Assembly (NCBI RefSeq): GCF_020782245.1
Contig: NZ_JAJGNP010000003.1
Span: forward strand, 248,001 to 312,000
Direction: 5' to 3'
Length of the DNA: 64,000 bases
Origin: Sphingobium soli
GTDB taxonomy: Bacteria > Pseudomonadota > Alphaproteobacteria > Sphingomonadales > Sphingomonadaceae
Within the stretch, counting starts at the first letter, position 1. Every line of letters begins with the position of its first letter. The translations under genes and the position numbers were made by a program. Positions 8,005-15,815 of the stretch are shown here, in pieces. Below the pieces are notes generated by a model that worked only from the letters and a program-made list of their open reading frames with translations, searched no databases and was not told the DNA's origin.

Positions 8005-9965
8005 GCCGCGGCCTCCATCGGCGCCTGTTCCTCGATCGCGTCGGGCGTCCGGTCGAGCGTGCCGACAACGTCCAGCGGCAGCGCGGGCGTCAGCTCATTA
8101 TAGCACAGGATCGGCAAGCCAAAGAGGTCGCCGGCGGTCAACTGCCGCAGCGGCCGGCGCAGATCATAGGCGGTGATGATCGCGCGCGCACCGCATTTGG
8201 CGGTTTCGCTGCGGATCATGCCGATCAGCGTGCGCGCTTGGTCAGGCGGCATGGCGAGGTGCGCGACGCCCTCCACCGTCTGTAGATTGTCGCGGAAGAA
8301 ACGCTCCAGCCGGCCGCCCACGACCAGTACGGGGAAACGGCCATCCGCCATATGGGGTGCGGCGATATAGCGGCGCAGCGCCACCCGCGTGCGGTCCGCG
8401 ATCGGTACCGCATTGCGTTCCGATTGACCGATTTCGGCGATGGCTTCCAACACGTCGCGCAGATTCCGCAAACAGACCTCCTCTTCGGCAAGCAGGCGCA
8501 GCACTTCGGCGATGCGCGGGGATGACACGGCGCGCACGACTTCCTTGACCAGGTCGGGATAGTCGGCGCCCATGCGGTTGAGCATGGTAGTGGTTTCCTG
8601 AAGCCCCAGGAAACGGGCGGCATTGCGCCGCAGCAGCGCCTCGATCGCCGGCGCGATCGCCTCTTCGAACGGCCCGTCCACTTCGCCCGATCCGACCGGC
8701 GCCTCATAGGCGCTCAGCGTCCAGCGCGGCCGCTCCCCCTCGGGCAGCAGCCGGGTCGTGACTTCGCCCGCCGGCATCGGCAGCCCCAGCCGCGCCTGCA
8801 CGGCTTCGATCACCAGCACGAAACGGGCGCGCAGCCGTTCGGCCTGCGCCGCGTCGAGCGCTGGCGCGGCGATCTCCAGCACCAGCGGCCGCACCGGGCG
8901 CGGCGCTTCGGGCTGTGCCGCCAGCGTTTGCGGCAGCGGCTTCTCGCCTTTGTCGAACCGCGCTGCCTTGCCCATGATCCAGGCGTGCAACACCGGATGC
9001 TGCCACGCCGCCGCGCTGCCCAGCGCAAAGGCGATGCCGATGAAGACCGCAGCGGGAAAGCCGGGGATCAGCGCCATCAACAGGCACAGGATCGCGGCGG
9101 GCGCCAGCACCTTGGGCTTGCTGCCGATCTGCTGCACGATCGCCGGGCCCAGGCTCCCGTCACGGCTTTCGTCCGTCGTGCGGGTAACCAGCAGGCCCGC
9201 CGCCATGGCGCTGAACAGCGCCGGGATCTGTGCGACAAGGCCGTCGCCGATGGTCAGGATCGAAAAGACCTGCATCGCCTCGCCCGCTTCCATCCCGTGG
9301 GAAAAGACGCCGACGGCCAGGCCCCCGACTAGGTTGATCAGCACGATGACGATGGAGGCGATGGCGTCGCCCTTCACAAACTTCATCGCGCCGTCCAGGC
9401 TGCCGTGCAGCTTGCTTTCCAGCTCCAGCGTCCGCCGCCGCTCACGCGCTTCGTCTTTGCCGATCAGCCCGGACCGCAGGTCGCTGTCGATCGACAATTG
9501 CTTGCCGGGCATCGCGTCCAGGCTGAACCGCGCCGCCACTTCGGCGACGCGCTCGGCGCCCTTGGAAATGACGATGAACTGCACCACCGTGATGATCAGG
9601 AAGACGACCAGCCCGACGATCAGATTGCCGCCGGCGACCATTTCGCCGAACTGCTGGATGATGTGCCCGCCCTCGGCGGTCGTCAGGATCATGCGCGTGG
9701 TCGCGATCGAAAGCGACAGGCGAAACAGCGTCGAAAGCAGCAGCACTGTGGGAAAGGTGGAGAAATCGAGCGGCTTGGTGATGTGCAGCGTGGAAAGCAG
9801 CAGCAGCAGGCCGATGGCGATATTGGTCGCGACCAGCATGTCGATCATGATTGCCGGCAACGGCAGGATCAACAGCGCGACGATCGCCACCACGGCGACG
9901 ATCAGCATCAGGTCGGCCGGGCGCACCGCGCCGCGCGGCAGGCGGGAAATCAGGCTGGCGGCCAT
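8001..9965 (-). CDS. sctV: SctV, major export gate protein
   Basis: A 654-residue member of the FHIPEP family (HrcV/YscV/FlhA). About seven or eight N-terminal membrane helices are followed by the conserved loop (RFSLDAMPGKQLSIDSDLRSG) and a long cytoplasmic domain that forms the nonameric ring receiving substrates. It is slightly short for the family. Its ATG overlaps the stop of the transglycosylase gene by one base (TGATG), so both are read from one mRNA. The length, the presence of a secretin and a lipoprotein SctJ, and the absence of flagellar rod or hook genes show that this is an injectisome rather than a flagellum. Confidence 0.96.
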   Translation of the reverse strand: MAASLISRLPRGAVRPADLMLIVAVVAIVALLILPLPAIMIDMLVATNIAIGLLLLLSTLHITKPLDFSTFPTVLLLSTLFRLSLSIATTRMILTTAEGGHIIQQFGEMVAGGNLIVGLVVFLIITVVQFIVISKGAERVAEVAARFSLDAMPGKQLSIDSDLRSGLIGKDEARERRRTLELESKLHGSLDGAMKFVKGDAIASIVIVLINLVGGLAVGVFSHGMEAGEAMQVFSILTIGDGLVAQIPALFSAMAAGLLVTRTTDESRDGSLGPAIVQQIGSKPKVLAPAAILCLLMALIPGFPAAVFIGIAFALGSAAAWQHPVLHAWIMGKAARFDKGEKPLPQTLAAQPEAPRPVRPLVLEIAAPALDAAQAERLRARFVLVIEAVQARLGLPMPAGEVTTRLLPEGERPRWTLSAYEAPVGSGEVDGPFEEAIAPAIEALLRRNAARFLGLQETTTMLNRMGADYPDLVKEVVRAVSSPRIAEVLRLLAEEEVCLRNLRDVLEAIAEIGQSERNAVPIADRTRVALRRYIAAPHMADGRFPVLVVGGRLERFFRDNLQTVEGVAHLAMPPDQARTLIGMIRSETAKCGARAIITAYDLRRPLRQLTAGDLFGLPILCYNELTPALPLDVVGTLDRTPDAIEEQAPMEAAA

Positions 9966-10753
9966 CAGCGCGTCGCTCCGCTGCGCAGCGCGGCATAGCG
10001 CGCCATCACCTTGACGACATAATCCTGCGTTTCGCGATAGGGGGGGATCTGGTTGCCATAGCGTGCCACCGCGCCTTCACCTGCATTATAGGCGGCCAGG
10101 ATCAGGTCGAAATCCTTGCCGTAGCGCTTCTGCAGCGATTTCAGCAGCCGCGCGCCGGTTTCGATATTGATGGCCGGATCATAGAGCGCGTCCTGCGCAA
10201 CACCGAAGCGGGCGCCGGTACCCGGCATGATCTGCATCAACCCCCGCGCGCCGGCATGCGACAGTGCGCTGGCGCGATAGGTCGATTCGGTGCCGATGAT
10301 TGCGTGCAGGAACAGTGGGTCGATGCGGTGGGCGGCGGCGGTCGCCTGGATATGCGAGTCGAAATCCGGCATGAAGCCGGCAATCTTGACCGGACGATCC
10401 AGCATGGCACTGACCCGGCGCGTGCCCGGCGGCGGTTCGGCCAGCGCGGTCTTGCCGCGGCGGCGCTCCGGCTTCTTGGGCTTGTCTTCCTTGACACCGA
10501 TGATGCGCGCCACGTCGGGCGTCGTGCTGATCGGCGCGCGCGGAGCGACGACGATCCGCGCCGCACAGCCCTGTAACGCCATATAGCCGTTCGTGCTGCC
10601 GCCATCGGCGACGCGCAGATTGGCGTTCAGCGGGCAGGACCCGAAATCGATGTCCCGCCAGCTTACATTATCCTCGGCATAGACAATGCTGCCCGCCGAT
10701 GAAAATGCGAATAGAGTCGCAATAGAAATATTGCGAAAAATTGCGATTGCCAT
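9965..10753 (-). CDS. lytic transglycosylase of the injectisome
   Basis: A 262-residue secreted protein with an N-terminal signal peptide (cut near residue 26) and a C-terminal SLT domain: HAIIGTESTYRASALSHAGA with the catalytic Glu at 156, GLMQIMPGTGARFGV, and LILAAYNAGEGAVARYG. Such enzymes open the peptidoglycan so the basal body can be assembled; injectisome clusters often carry one (IpgF, HpaH, EtgA types). It is the first gene of the leftward operon, and a low-GC intergenic region lies upstream. Confidence 0.9.
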   Translation of the reverse strand: MAIAIFRNISIATLFAFSSAGSIVYAEDNVSWRDIDFGSCPLNANLRVADGGSTNGYMALQGCAARIVVAPRAPISTTPDVARIIGVKEDKPKKPERRRGKTALAEPPPGTRRVSAMLDRPVKIAGFMPDFDSHIQATAAAHRIDPLFLHAIIGTESTYRASALSHAGARGLMQIMPGTGARFGVAQDALYDPAINIETGARLLKSLQKRYGKDFDLILAAYNAGEGAVARYGNQIPPYRETQDYVVKVMARYAALRSGATR

Positions 10754-11217
10754 CCTGACGATCTCCTATCTGGTGACGTCCACACACCAAATTCTCGATC
10801 AGTCTAAGTCTGTAGTAATCTAACGATATTTGTCGTCATATACTTGTGCTTATCCGCCCAGAGAGCGACGGATTGGCGAGGGCTTTGTCGCGCTACAATT
10901 TCGGCGAAGCCACTGTAACGAGACGGATTGTGGCCAAGAGGCGATGAAGTGAAATCAACTGGTCGATTGCTATGGAACCGTGACGAATCAGTCACATAAT
11001 CGTTACGACTAGATGAATTACCATGTCGAAGTCGAAACATCTGCGAAGATGAACGGCTCGTCCCAATCCTGCCATCGAGGGTTGACGAAGCGACGCTTTG
11101 TCTAAACTTTTACTTGGGTCCACACACGCACTTCATGAAGCTGTTTGGCGCCGGTTCCCATTGACTGCCGCACAGCTTCTTCCCGGTTCATGCCTCCAGG
11201 CACGGTGTGGAGTTTCC
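10754..11217. promoter_or_regulatory. divergent promoter region between the two sct operons
   Basis: A 464-bp stretch with no convincing gene, clearly richer in A+T than its surroundings. It must hold the promoters of the leftward (transglycosylase-sctV...) and rightward (sctU...) operons. It contains the inverted repeat GTGAC-N6-GTCAC (10,980-10,995) and, just after it, a half-match to the element that precedes the effector genes. No clear sigma-70 or sigma-54 promoter could be assigned by eye. Confidence 0.6.
10997..11012 (+). promoter_or_regulatory. half-site of the 37-bp cluster element upstream of sctU
   Basis: TAATCGTTACGACTAG matches the left half of the effector-operon element (TAATCGGATCGACTAG) at 13 of 16 positions. 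The right half (CTAGTCGG) is not preserved. It lies about 205 bases before the sctU start, so it could serve the same regulator at the structural operon. Confidence 0.4.
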
Positions 11218-12345
11218 ATGGCGCAAAAGAATGACGGCGGTGACAAGACCGAGAAGCCGACTCCCAAGCGACTGCGCGACGCCCGCCGCAAGGGTGACAT
11301 CGCCAAGTCGAAGGATGTCGGGCCCGCTCTCGGCATGATCATGTGGTTCCTGCTGCTGCTGTTCGCGGCCGGCCATGCCGGCGCGCAGATCACCGGTCTG
11401 ATGCGCGATACGCTCGGCACGGCGACCAGCATGCCCTTCGATGCGGCCGCGCCCGTACTGGGCTGGGCGGCGCTGCTCGTGCTGGTGTCGGTCAGCCTAT
11501 TGATCCTGGGGCCTGCCGCGCTGATCGGCGTAATCGCTGAATTCGTACAGGTCGGCGCCCTCGTCACCACCGAAAAGCTCAAGCCTTCACTCGACAAGCT
11601 GAACCCGATCGAAGGGCTCAAGCGCATGTTCAGCATGGACAATCTGGTCGAGCTCCTCAAGACCGTCGCGAAGGTTACGCTGATCCTGATGATCGCCGGG
11701 GTCATCCTCTGGCGCTCGGCCGATGGTTTCGTCAGCTTGCTGCAGGCGGCGGAATGGTCGCCGGTCGACCATCATGGCGACCAGGTGGCGAGTGCGATGC
11801 TGGCGCTGATCCGGTCGGTGTCGATCCAGCTCTTCGCCTGGACCTGCGCCATCTTCCTGCTTGTCGCCGCCGCCGATCGCGCCTGGGCGCAGCACAGCTT
11901 CATCAAGAAATTGCGGATGAGCCGGCGCGACATCAAGCAGGAGCATAAGGATAATGAAGGCGATCCAATGCTGCGCGCGCAACGCCGGCAACTCCATGAG
12001 GAATGGGCCAATCAAAATGCCGTGGCGGCCGCCGGCCGCGCCAATGTGCTGCTGACCAATCCGACGCATCTCGCCATCGCGCTCGACTATGATCCCGAAG
12101 ACTGTCCGGTGCCGATGGTCGCGGCCAAGGGCGAAGGGCCGCTCGCCGCCGCCATGCGCGCCGAGGCGGAGCGCGAAGGCGTGCCGATCGTGCGCAATAT
12201 CGGCCTGGCGCGCGGCGTCTGGGGCGAAAGCGAGGTGGGCGGGCCGATCCCGCGCGACCGGTTTGATGCGATTGCCGAAATCATCCTGTGGGCGCGCCGG
12301 GCGCGCGACGGGTTGGAAGCTCCGGTGCGGGAGGATGCGGAATGA
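11218..12345 (+). CDS. sctU: SctU, autocleaving export switch protein
   Basis: A 375-residue FlhB/YscU/HrcU-family protein. The N-terminus (DKTEKPTPKRLRDARRKGD) is typical, four membrane helices follow, and the cytoplasmic domain carries the self-cleavage motif NPTH at residues 281-284 (break after Asn281). Cleavage changes export from early (rod/needle) to late substrates. The ATG at 11,218 was chosen because it begins the conserved MAQKND-DKTEKPT sequence; an in-frame upstream extension has only a TTG and no homology-like sequence. First gene of the rightward operon. Confidence 0.95.
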   Translation: MAQKNDGGDKTEKPTPKRLRDARRKGDIAKSKDVGPALGMIMWFLLLLFAAGHAGAQITGLMRDTLGTATSMPFDAAAPVLGWAALLVLVSVSLLILGPAALIGVIAEFVQVGALVTTEKLKPSLDKLNPIEGLKRMFSMDNLVELLKTVAKVTLILMIAGVILWRSADGFVSLLQAAEWSPVDHHGDQVASAMLALIRSVSIQLFAWTCAIFLLVAAADRAWAQHSFIKKLRMSRRDIKQEHKDNEGDPMLRAQRRQLHEEWANQNAVAAAGRANVLLTNPTHLAIALDYDPEDCPVPMVAAKGEGPLAAAMRAEAEREGVPIVRNIGLARGVWGESEVGGPIPRDRFDAIAEIILWARRARDGLEAPVREDAE

Positions 12346-12650
12346 ACGCGGGGACTTTCTTCCTCAGCCTGCTGGCCGTTGTGCTGGCGCTCGCCGTCGT
12401 GCTGGGCCTGGCATGGGTGGCGCTGCGGCTGCTGCGACGGTGGAACGATCATTTCCAGGGCGGCGGCGAAGCAGCCGAGCAGCCGATCCGCTTCCTGCGC
12501 GCCATGGCCGTGGGCCAGCGCGAGCGCATCGCCCTCGTCGAGGTGCGGGGCGAGGTCATGCTGATCGGCGTCACTGGCGGCAATATCAGCCTGCTCGCGC
12601 GCTGGCCCGAAGGCCGCGCCACGCCGTTCGCCCCGGATGGACGGCCCTGA
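12342..12650 (+). CDS. FliO-like export-gate assembly protein
   Basis: A 102-residue protein with one N-terminal membrane helix (about residues 4-26), a short basic linker and a small cytoplasmic domain with RERIALVEVRGEVMLIGVTG, the characteristic core of flagellar FliO. FliO helps assemble FliP (the SctR homologue) in flagella; classical injectisomes lack it. Here it is embedded in the operon with ATGA overlaps on both sides (sctU stop and sctQ start), so it is probably co-produced with the gate components. FliO is my reading from the motif; a search of the family profile would settle it. Confidence 0.7.
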   Translation: MNAGTFFLSLLAVVLALAVVLGLAWVALRLLRRWNDHFQGGGEAAEQPIRFLRAMAVGQRERIALVEVRGEVMLIGVTGGNISLLARWPEGRATPFAPDGRP

Positions 12651-13291
12651 TGACGCCCGAGCCGCCTCGCTTTCCTGTCATGGGTGCGGAGGAGGCGCAT
12701 CTGCGCCAGAGCCTGCTCGGCGCGCTGTGCGGCCTGAGCGTCGATGATCGGGTACTGCGCGCGCAGCTTCTGCCGCACGGCGACGATGCGACCGCCTGGT
12801 TCCGCTGCGCTGACGCCATCGCCTTTCGCCTGCTCCGCTTCGGCGGCCGCGCGCTGTCCATGGATGCCGGCGATGGCCCGGGGATGGCGGCGCTGCTGGA
12901 CGCGGCCGACGATCTGCTCAGCGCCGTCGAAGCTGCGCTCGGCCTGACGTTGGACCCGCTCGACATCGGTCCATGTCCCGACACCGCCGGGCTGACTGTG
13001 CGGATCGGCTCGCTCGACCAGCAGATCGTCCTGCTGCTGTCGGTCCCGTTCGACGCGGCCATTCTGGCCCAGCCCGCGCCGCTCGCGCCATCGCTGCTCG
13101 GCCATATCGCGCTGCCTGTCGCGATCGCTGTCGCGGGACCGCGCCTGTCCCCGGCCGACGCGGCGACGCTTTCGCCCGGCGACCTGCTGCTGATCGGGCC
13201 GGCTCCCATCGCTGCTACGCTGTGCCCGCCGCACGGCGATGCGATCCCGGGCCGGCTCGATCCGGTCGCCCGCTGCTTCCGGCCGCACTGA
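12650..13291 (+). CDS. SctQ N-terminal part (HrcQa-like)
   Basis: A 213-residue soluble protein with no membrane segment, placed immediately before a short SPOA-domain protein. This matches the split SctQ of Pseudomonas syringae (HrcQA/HrcQB). The sequence has a weakly conserved SctQ/FliM-like middle domain and ends with SPADAATLSPGDLLLIGPAP, resembling the first SPOA-type strand pattern (L.pGDvl.l). SctQ forms the pods of the cytoplasmic sorting platform together with SctK and SctL. Family conservation is low; the assignment depends strongly on context. Confidence 0.65.
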   Translation: MTPEPPRFPVMGAEEAHLRQSLLGALCGLSVDDRVLRAQLLPHGDDATAWFRCADAIAFRLLRFGGRALSMDAGDGPGMAALLDAADDLLSAVEAALGLTLDPLDIGPCPDTAGLTVRIGSLDQQIVLLLSVPFDAAILAQPAPLAPSLLGHIALPVAIAVAGPRLSPADAATLSPGDLLLIGPAPIAATLCPPHGDAIPGRLDPVARCFRPH

Positions 13292-13318
13292 GCCGCTTGT
13301 TCCCAAGAGGAGAAGATC

Positions 13319-13600
13319 ATGGATGATGCCGATACGCCTGCCATGTCTCCAACCCCCGCCAGCCCGACATTCCCGGCGGACGATTTTTCGGTGCAACTGC
13401 GCTTCGAGCTGGACCAGACCGATGTCCCGCTCTCTCGGCTTCAGGCGGTGCAGCAGGGCGGCGTGCTGCCCTTGCAGGATCGCGACGGCGCGCTTCCCGT
13501 CCGTATCATCGCGGGCGGCCGCGCTATTGCGGCGGGCCAGATCGTGTCGGTCGGCGACAGCTATGGCGTGCTCATAGAGACGGTTCTCAAGGAGGGCTGA
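13319..13600 (+). CDS. SctQ C-terminal part (FliN/HrcQb-like SPOA domain)
   Basis: A 93-residue protein. After about 22 variable residues comes a single SPOA domain: VQLRFELDQTDVPLSRLQAV, PVRIIAGGRAIAAGQIVSVG, DSYGVLIETV. Such domains dimerise and bind the companion SctQ chain and SctL. It follows the longer SctQ part by 27 bases with a clear ribosome binding site (GAGGAG) and precedes sctR. Full-length SctQ proteins in other systems carry this domain in the same chain or as an internally translated product. Confidence 0.85.
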   Translation: MDDADTPAMSPTPASPTFPADDFSVQLRFELDQTDVPLSRLQAVQQGGVLPLQDRDGALPVRIIAGGRAIAAGQIVSVGDSYGVLIETVLKEG

Positions 13601-13604
13601 ACCC

Positions 13605-14255
13605 ATGGACGTGTCCGCCTTCACGCCCGGCAGCGCTCTTGTCGTCGTCGTCCTCATCGCACTCGCGCCCTTCTTCGCGGTGATGGTGACCAGCTTCACC
13701 AAGATCGTGGTGGTGCTGTCGTTGCTGCGCAATGCGCTGGGGCTGCAGCAGGTGCCGCCCAATGTCGTGCTGAACGGCATGGCGCTCGTTCTGTCGGTCT
13801 ATGTCATGTATCCCACCATGCAGCAGATGGCGGCGGCCTCGGGGCAGCAGGCCGTACCGTCCCAGACCAGCGAGATATTCTCCGCCGCCGACCGCGCCAA
13901 GGAGCCGCTGCGCGCCTTCCTCATCAAGCATAGCGCCGCGGACGAGCGTGCCTTCTTCCTGCGCACGCAGCAGCGAGTCGCCAAACAGAGCGGCACGCAG
14001 GCGGCGAGCGCCACCGACTTCATCGTCGTCGTGCCTGCCTTCGTCGTGCGCGAACTGACCGTCGCCTTCCAGATCGGCTTCCTCATCTTCCTGCCCTTCC
14101 TGGTGATCGACCTCGTGATCTCCAACATTCTGCTGGCGATGGGCATGATGATGCTCTCGCCCGTCACCATATCCCTGCCGTTCAAGATCTTGCTGTTCGT
14201 GCTGGTCGATGGGTGGGTGAAGCTCTCGCACGGACTGGTGCTCAGCTATGTCTGA
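13605..14255 (+). CDS. sctR: SctR, export gate component
   Basis: A 216-residue FliP/YscR/HrcR protein with four membrane helices and conserved blocks TSFTKIVVVLSLLRNALG, QQVPPNVVLNGMAL and FLIFLPFLVIDLVISNILLA. Five copies form the core of the conical export gate with SctS and SctT. It starts 4 bases after the SPOA gene (ribosome binding site GGAGGG) and its end overlaps sctS by 8 bases. Confidence 0.97.
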   Translation: MDVSAFTPGSALVVVVLIALAPFFAVMVTSFTKIVVVLSLLRNALGLQQVPPNVVLNGMALVLSVYVMYPTMQQMAAASGQQAVPSQTSEIFSAADRAKEPLRAFLIKHSAADERAFFLRTQQRVAKQSGTQAASATDFIVVVPAFVVRELTVAFQIGFLIFLPFLVIDLVISNILLAMGMMMLSPVTISLPFKILLFVLVDGWVKLSHGLVLSYV

Positions 14256-14517
14256 CAGCTTCATCCGCATGACGATCGACGCGCTGTGGCTGGTGCTGCT
14301 GCTGTCCGCCCCGCCGATCGTTGCGGCCTCGGCGGTCGGGCTGCTGGTCGCGCTGGTGCAGGCGGCGACGCAGCTTCAGGAACAGACGCTGCAATATACA
14401 CTCAAATTCTTCGCCATCGTCGCCACCATCTTCCTCACCGCCTCGCTGCTGGCGGGCAGCCTCTACCAATATGGCAACACCATCTTCACCCAGTTCCCGG
14501 CCATGGTGCGCCAGTGA
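14248..14517 (+). CDS. sctS: SctS, export gate component
   Basis: An 89-residue FliQ/YscS/HrcS protein consisting of two membrane helices joined by the conserved loop ATQLQEQTLQYTLKF. Four copies wrap around the SctR/SctT core. Overlaps sctR (8 bases) and sctT (1 base, TGATG). Confidence 0.96.
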   Translation: MSDSFIRMTIDALWLVLLLSAPPIVAASAVGLLVALVQAATQLQEQTLQYTLKFFAIVATIFLTASLLAGSLYQYGNTIFTQFPAMVRQ

Positions 14518-15323
14518 TGGCGGGCGCGGCGGGAGGCATGCAGGGCGTGCCGGGATGGATGATGGAATTGCTGCTGGTCGGCATCGCCTCGGCCCGCTTC
14601 GGCTTCGCCTTCGCCATCATCCCCCTGTTCGCGCAAAACACCATTCCCGCCACGGTCCGCAACGCGATCATCCTCACCTTCGGCGGCGTCGCCTTCGCCC
14701 TCCAGCCCAATTTCATGGTGCAGGATATCGGCACTTTCGGCTGGGCGATCATGCTGCTGCGCGAAGCCGGGATCGGCATCGCCATCGGCTTCTTCTTCGC
14801 CACCATCCTCTGGGCGATGGAGGCGGCAGGCGAGATTATCGACGCCAAGGTCGGCGCGACCATCGGCCAGATATTGGAGCCCAATGGCGGCACCATGACA
14901 TCGCTCACCGGATCGCTGCTGCAACGGCTCGCCCATGTCCTCTTCGCCGCCTGGGGCGGACTGTTGCTGCTGGTTGGCACCATCATGGAAAGCTTCGTCA
15001 TCTGGCCGATCGCCAAGAGCTGGCCCGTGCTAGATCCGCAGTCGCTGATCCTGTTCGAAGGGGAATTCGGTCGGTTGATGACGCTGGCGCTGGTCTTCGC
15101 CGCGCCGATTCTGGTGATGCTCTATGTCGTCGATGCTGCGCTCGGCCTGCTCAACCGCTTTGCGCAGCAGCTCAACGTCTTTTCCCTGTCGCTCTCGATC
15201 AAGAGCTGGGCCGCGACCGCGCTGCTCCTCATCCTGGTGCCGCTGCTCGCGCAGGCGGTGCTGAAGGACCTGTCTACCCGTAGCGACATCGTCCGCGCGG
15301 TGGCAAGGACGCTGGCGCGATGA
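14517..15323 (+). CDS. sctT: SctT, export gate component
   Basis: A 268-residue FliR/YscT/HrcT protein with about six membrane helices and conserved stretches ARFGFAFAIIPLFAQNTIPA and GEIIDAKVGATIGQILEPNG. One copy closes the export gate. Its ATG overlaps the sctS stop, and its end overlaps the following regulator gene (ATGA). Confidence 0.96.
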   Translation: MAGAAGGMQGVPGWMMELLLVGIASARFGFAFAIIPLFAQNTIPATVRNAIILTFGGVAFALQPNFMVQDIGTFGWAIMLLREAGIGIAIGFFFATILWAMEAAGEIIDAKVGATIGQILEPNGGTMTSLTGSLLQRLAHVLFAAWGGLLLLVGTIMESFVIWPIAKSWPVLDPQSLILFEGEFGRLMTLALVFAAPILVMLYVVDAALGLLNRFAQQLNVFSLSLSIKSWAATALLLILVPLLAQAVLKDLSTRSDIVRAVARTLAR

Positions 15324-15667
15324 CCGACGGGCAGGACGAGGAAGCCCGCCTGCGCGAATTGATGCGCTTGCTGCGCCAGGCCGATGCGCGCGCGGCGGAG
15401 GAGGATGTGCCGATCGGCGAGTTTCGCATCCCCCGCTCACGCGTGCCCGAACGGCATAGCCAGGCGATCGGCACGCTCACCCGAACCGAAGTGGCGGTGC
15501 TGCGCTTCCTGGGCTGGGGCCGCGCCAATGCCGACATCGCGACCCTGCTGGTCATCAGCGAAAATACGGTGCGCGTGCACCTCAACAATATGTGCCGCAA
15601 GCTGGAGCTGGACGGCGTGCGCGAACTCAACGCGCTTGCCGGCCTGCTCTTCCACCCGCTCAGCTAG
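15320..15667 (+). CDS. small LuxR-type HTH regulator
   Basis: A 115-residue protein whose C-terminal half (about residues 52-108, LTRTEVAVLRFLGWGRANAD then SENTVRVHLNNMCRKL) is a GerE/LuxR DNA-binding helix-turn-helix domain. The first 50 residues are charged and too short to be a receiver or autoinducer-binding domain, so no input domain is visible. It is the last gene of the sctU-sctT operon, and its own stop codon is the first triplet of the first 37-bp element. Its role as activator of the cluster is inferred from this position. Confidence 0.85.
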   Translation: MTDGQDEEARLRELMRLLRQADARAAEEDVPIGEFRIPRSRVPERHSQAIGTLTRTEVAVLRFLGWGRANADIATLLVISENTVRVHLNNMCRKLELDGVRELNALAGLLFHPLS

Positions 15668-15701
15668 TCGGATCGCTTAGGACCCTAGTCGGATCGGGGA
15701 G
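15665..15701 (+). promoter_or_regulatory. cluster element copy 1
   Basis: Direct repeats TAGTCGGATCG and TAGTCGGATCG, 21 bp apart (two helical turns), ending in GGGGAG. The inner left arm is degenerate (CGCTTAG instead of CGACTAG), so the palindrome is imperfect in this copy. It starts at the stop codon of the LuxR-type gene and lies 115 bases before the next start. Confidence 0.75.
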
Positions 15702-15815
15702 GGCGGACGGCTGGCAGGTCGGTCATACAGGATGGCGACGACGGCGGTTCGACCCGTTCGCGCCGCCGTTCAGGCGCCCTTTGAGGGCCGGATTTTCAAG
15801 GACAGGAGAATAACG

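Noticed and set aside
10804..11040. 78-codon open frame in the divergent sct promoter region
   Set aside because: No ribosome binding site, no recognisable sequence, and it would occupy the only promoter region of the apparatus operons.
123..15323. Flagellar gene cluster
   Set aside because: Although a FliO-like gene is present, the secretin, lipoprotein SctJ, HrpB2-like rod protein and absence of hook, ring and filament genes show an injectisome.
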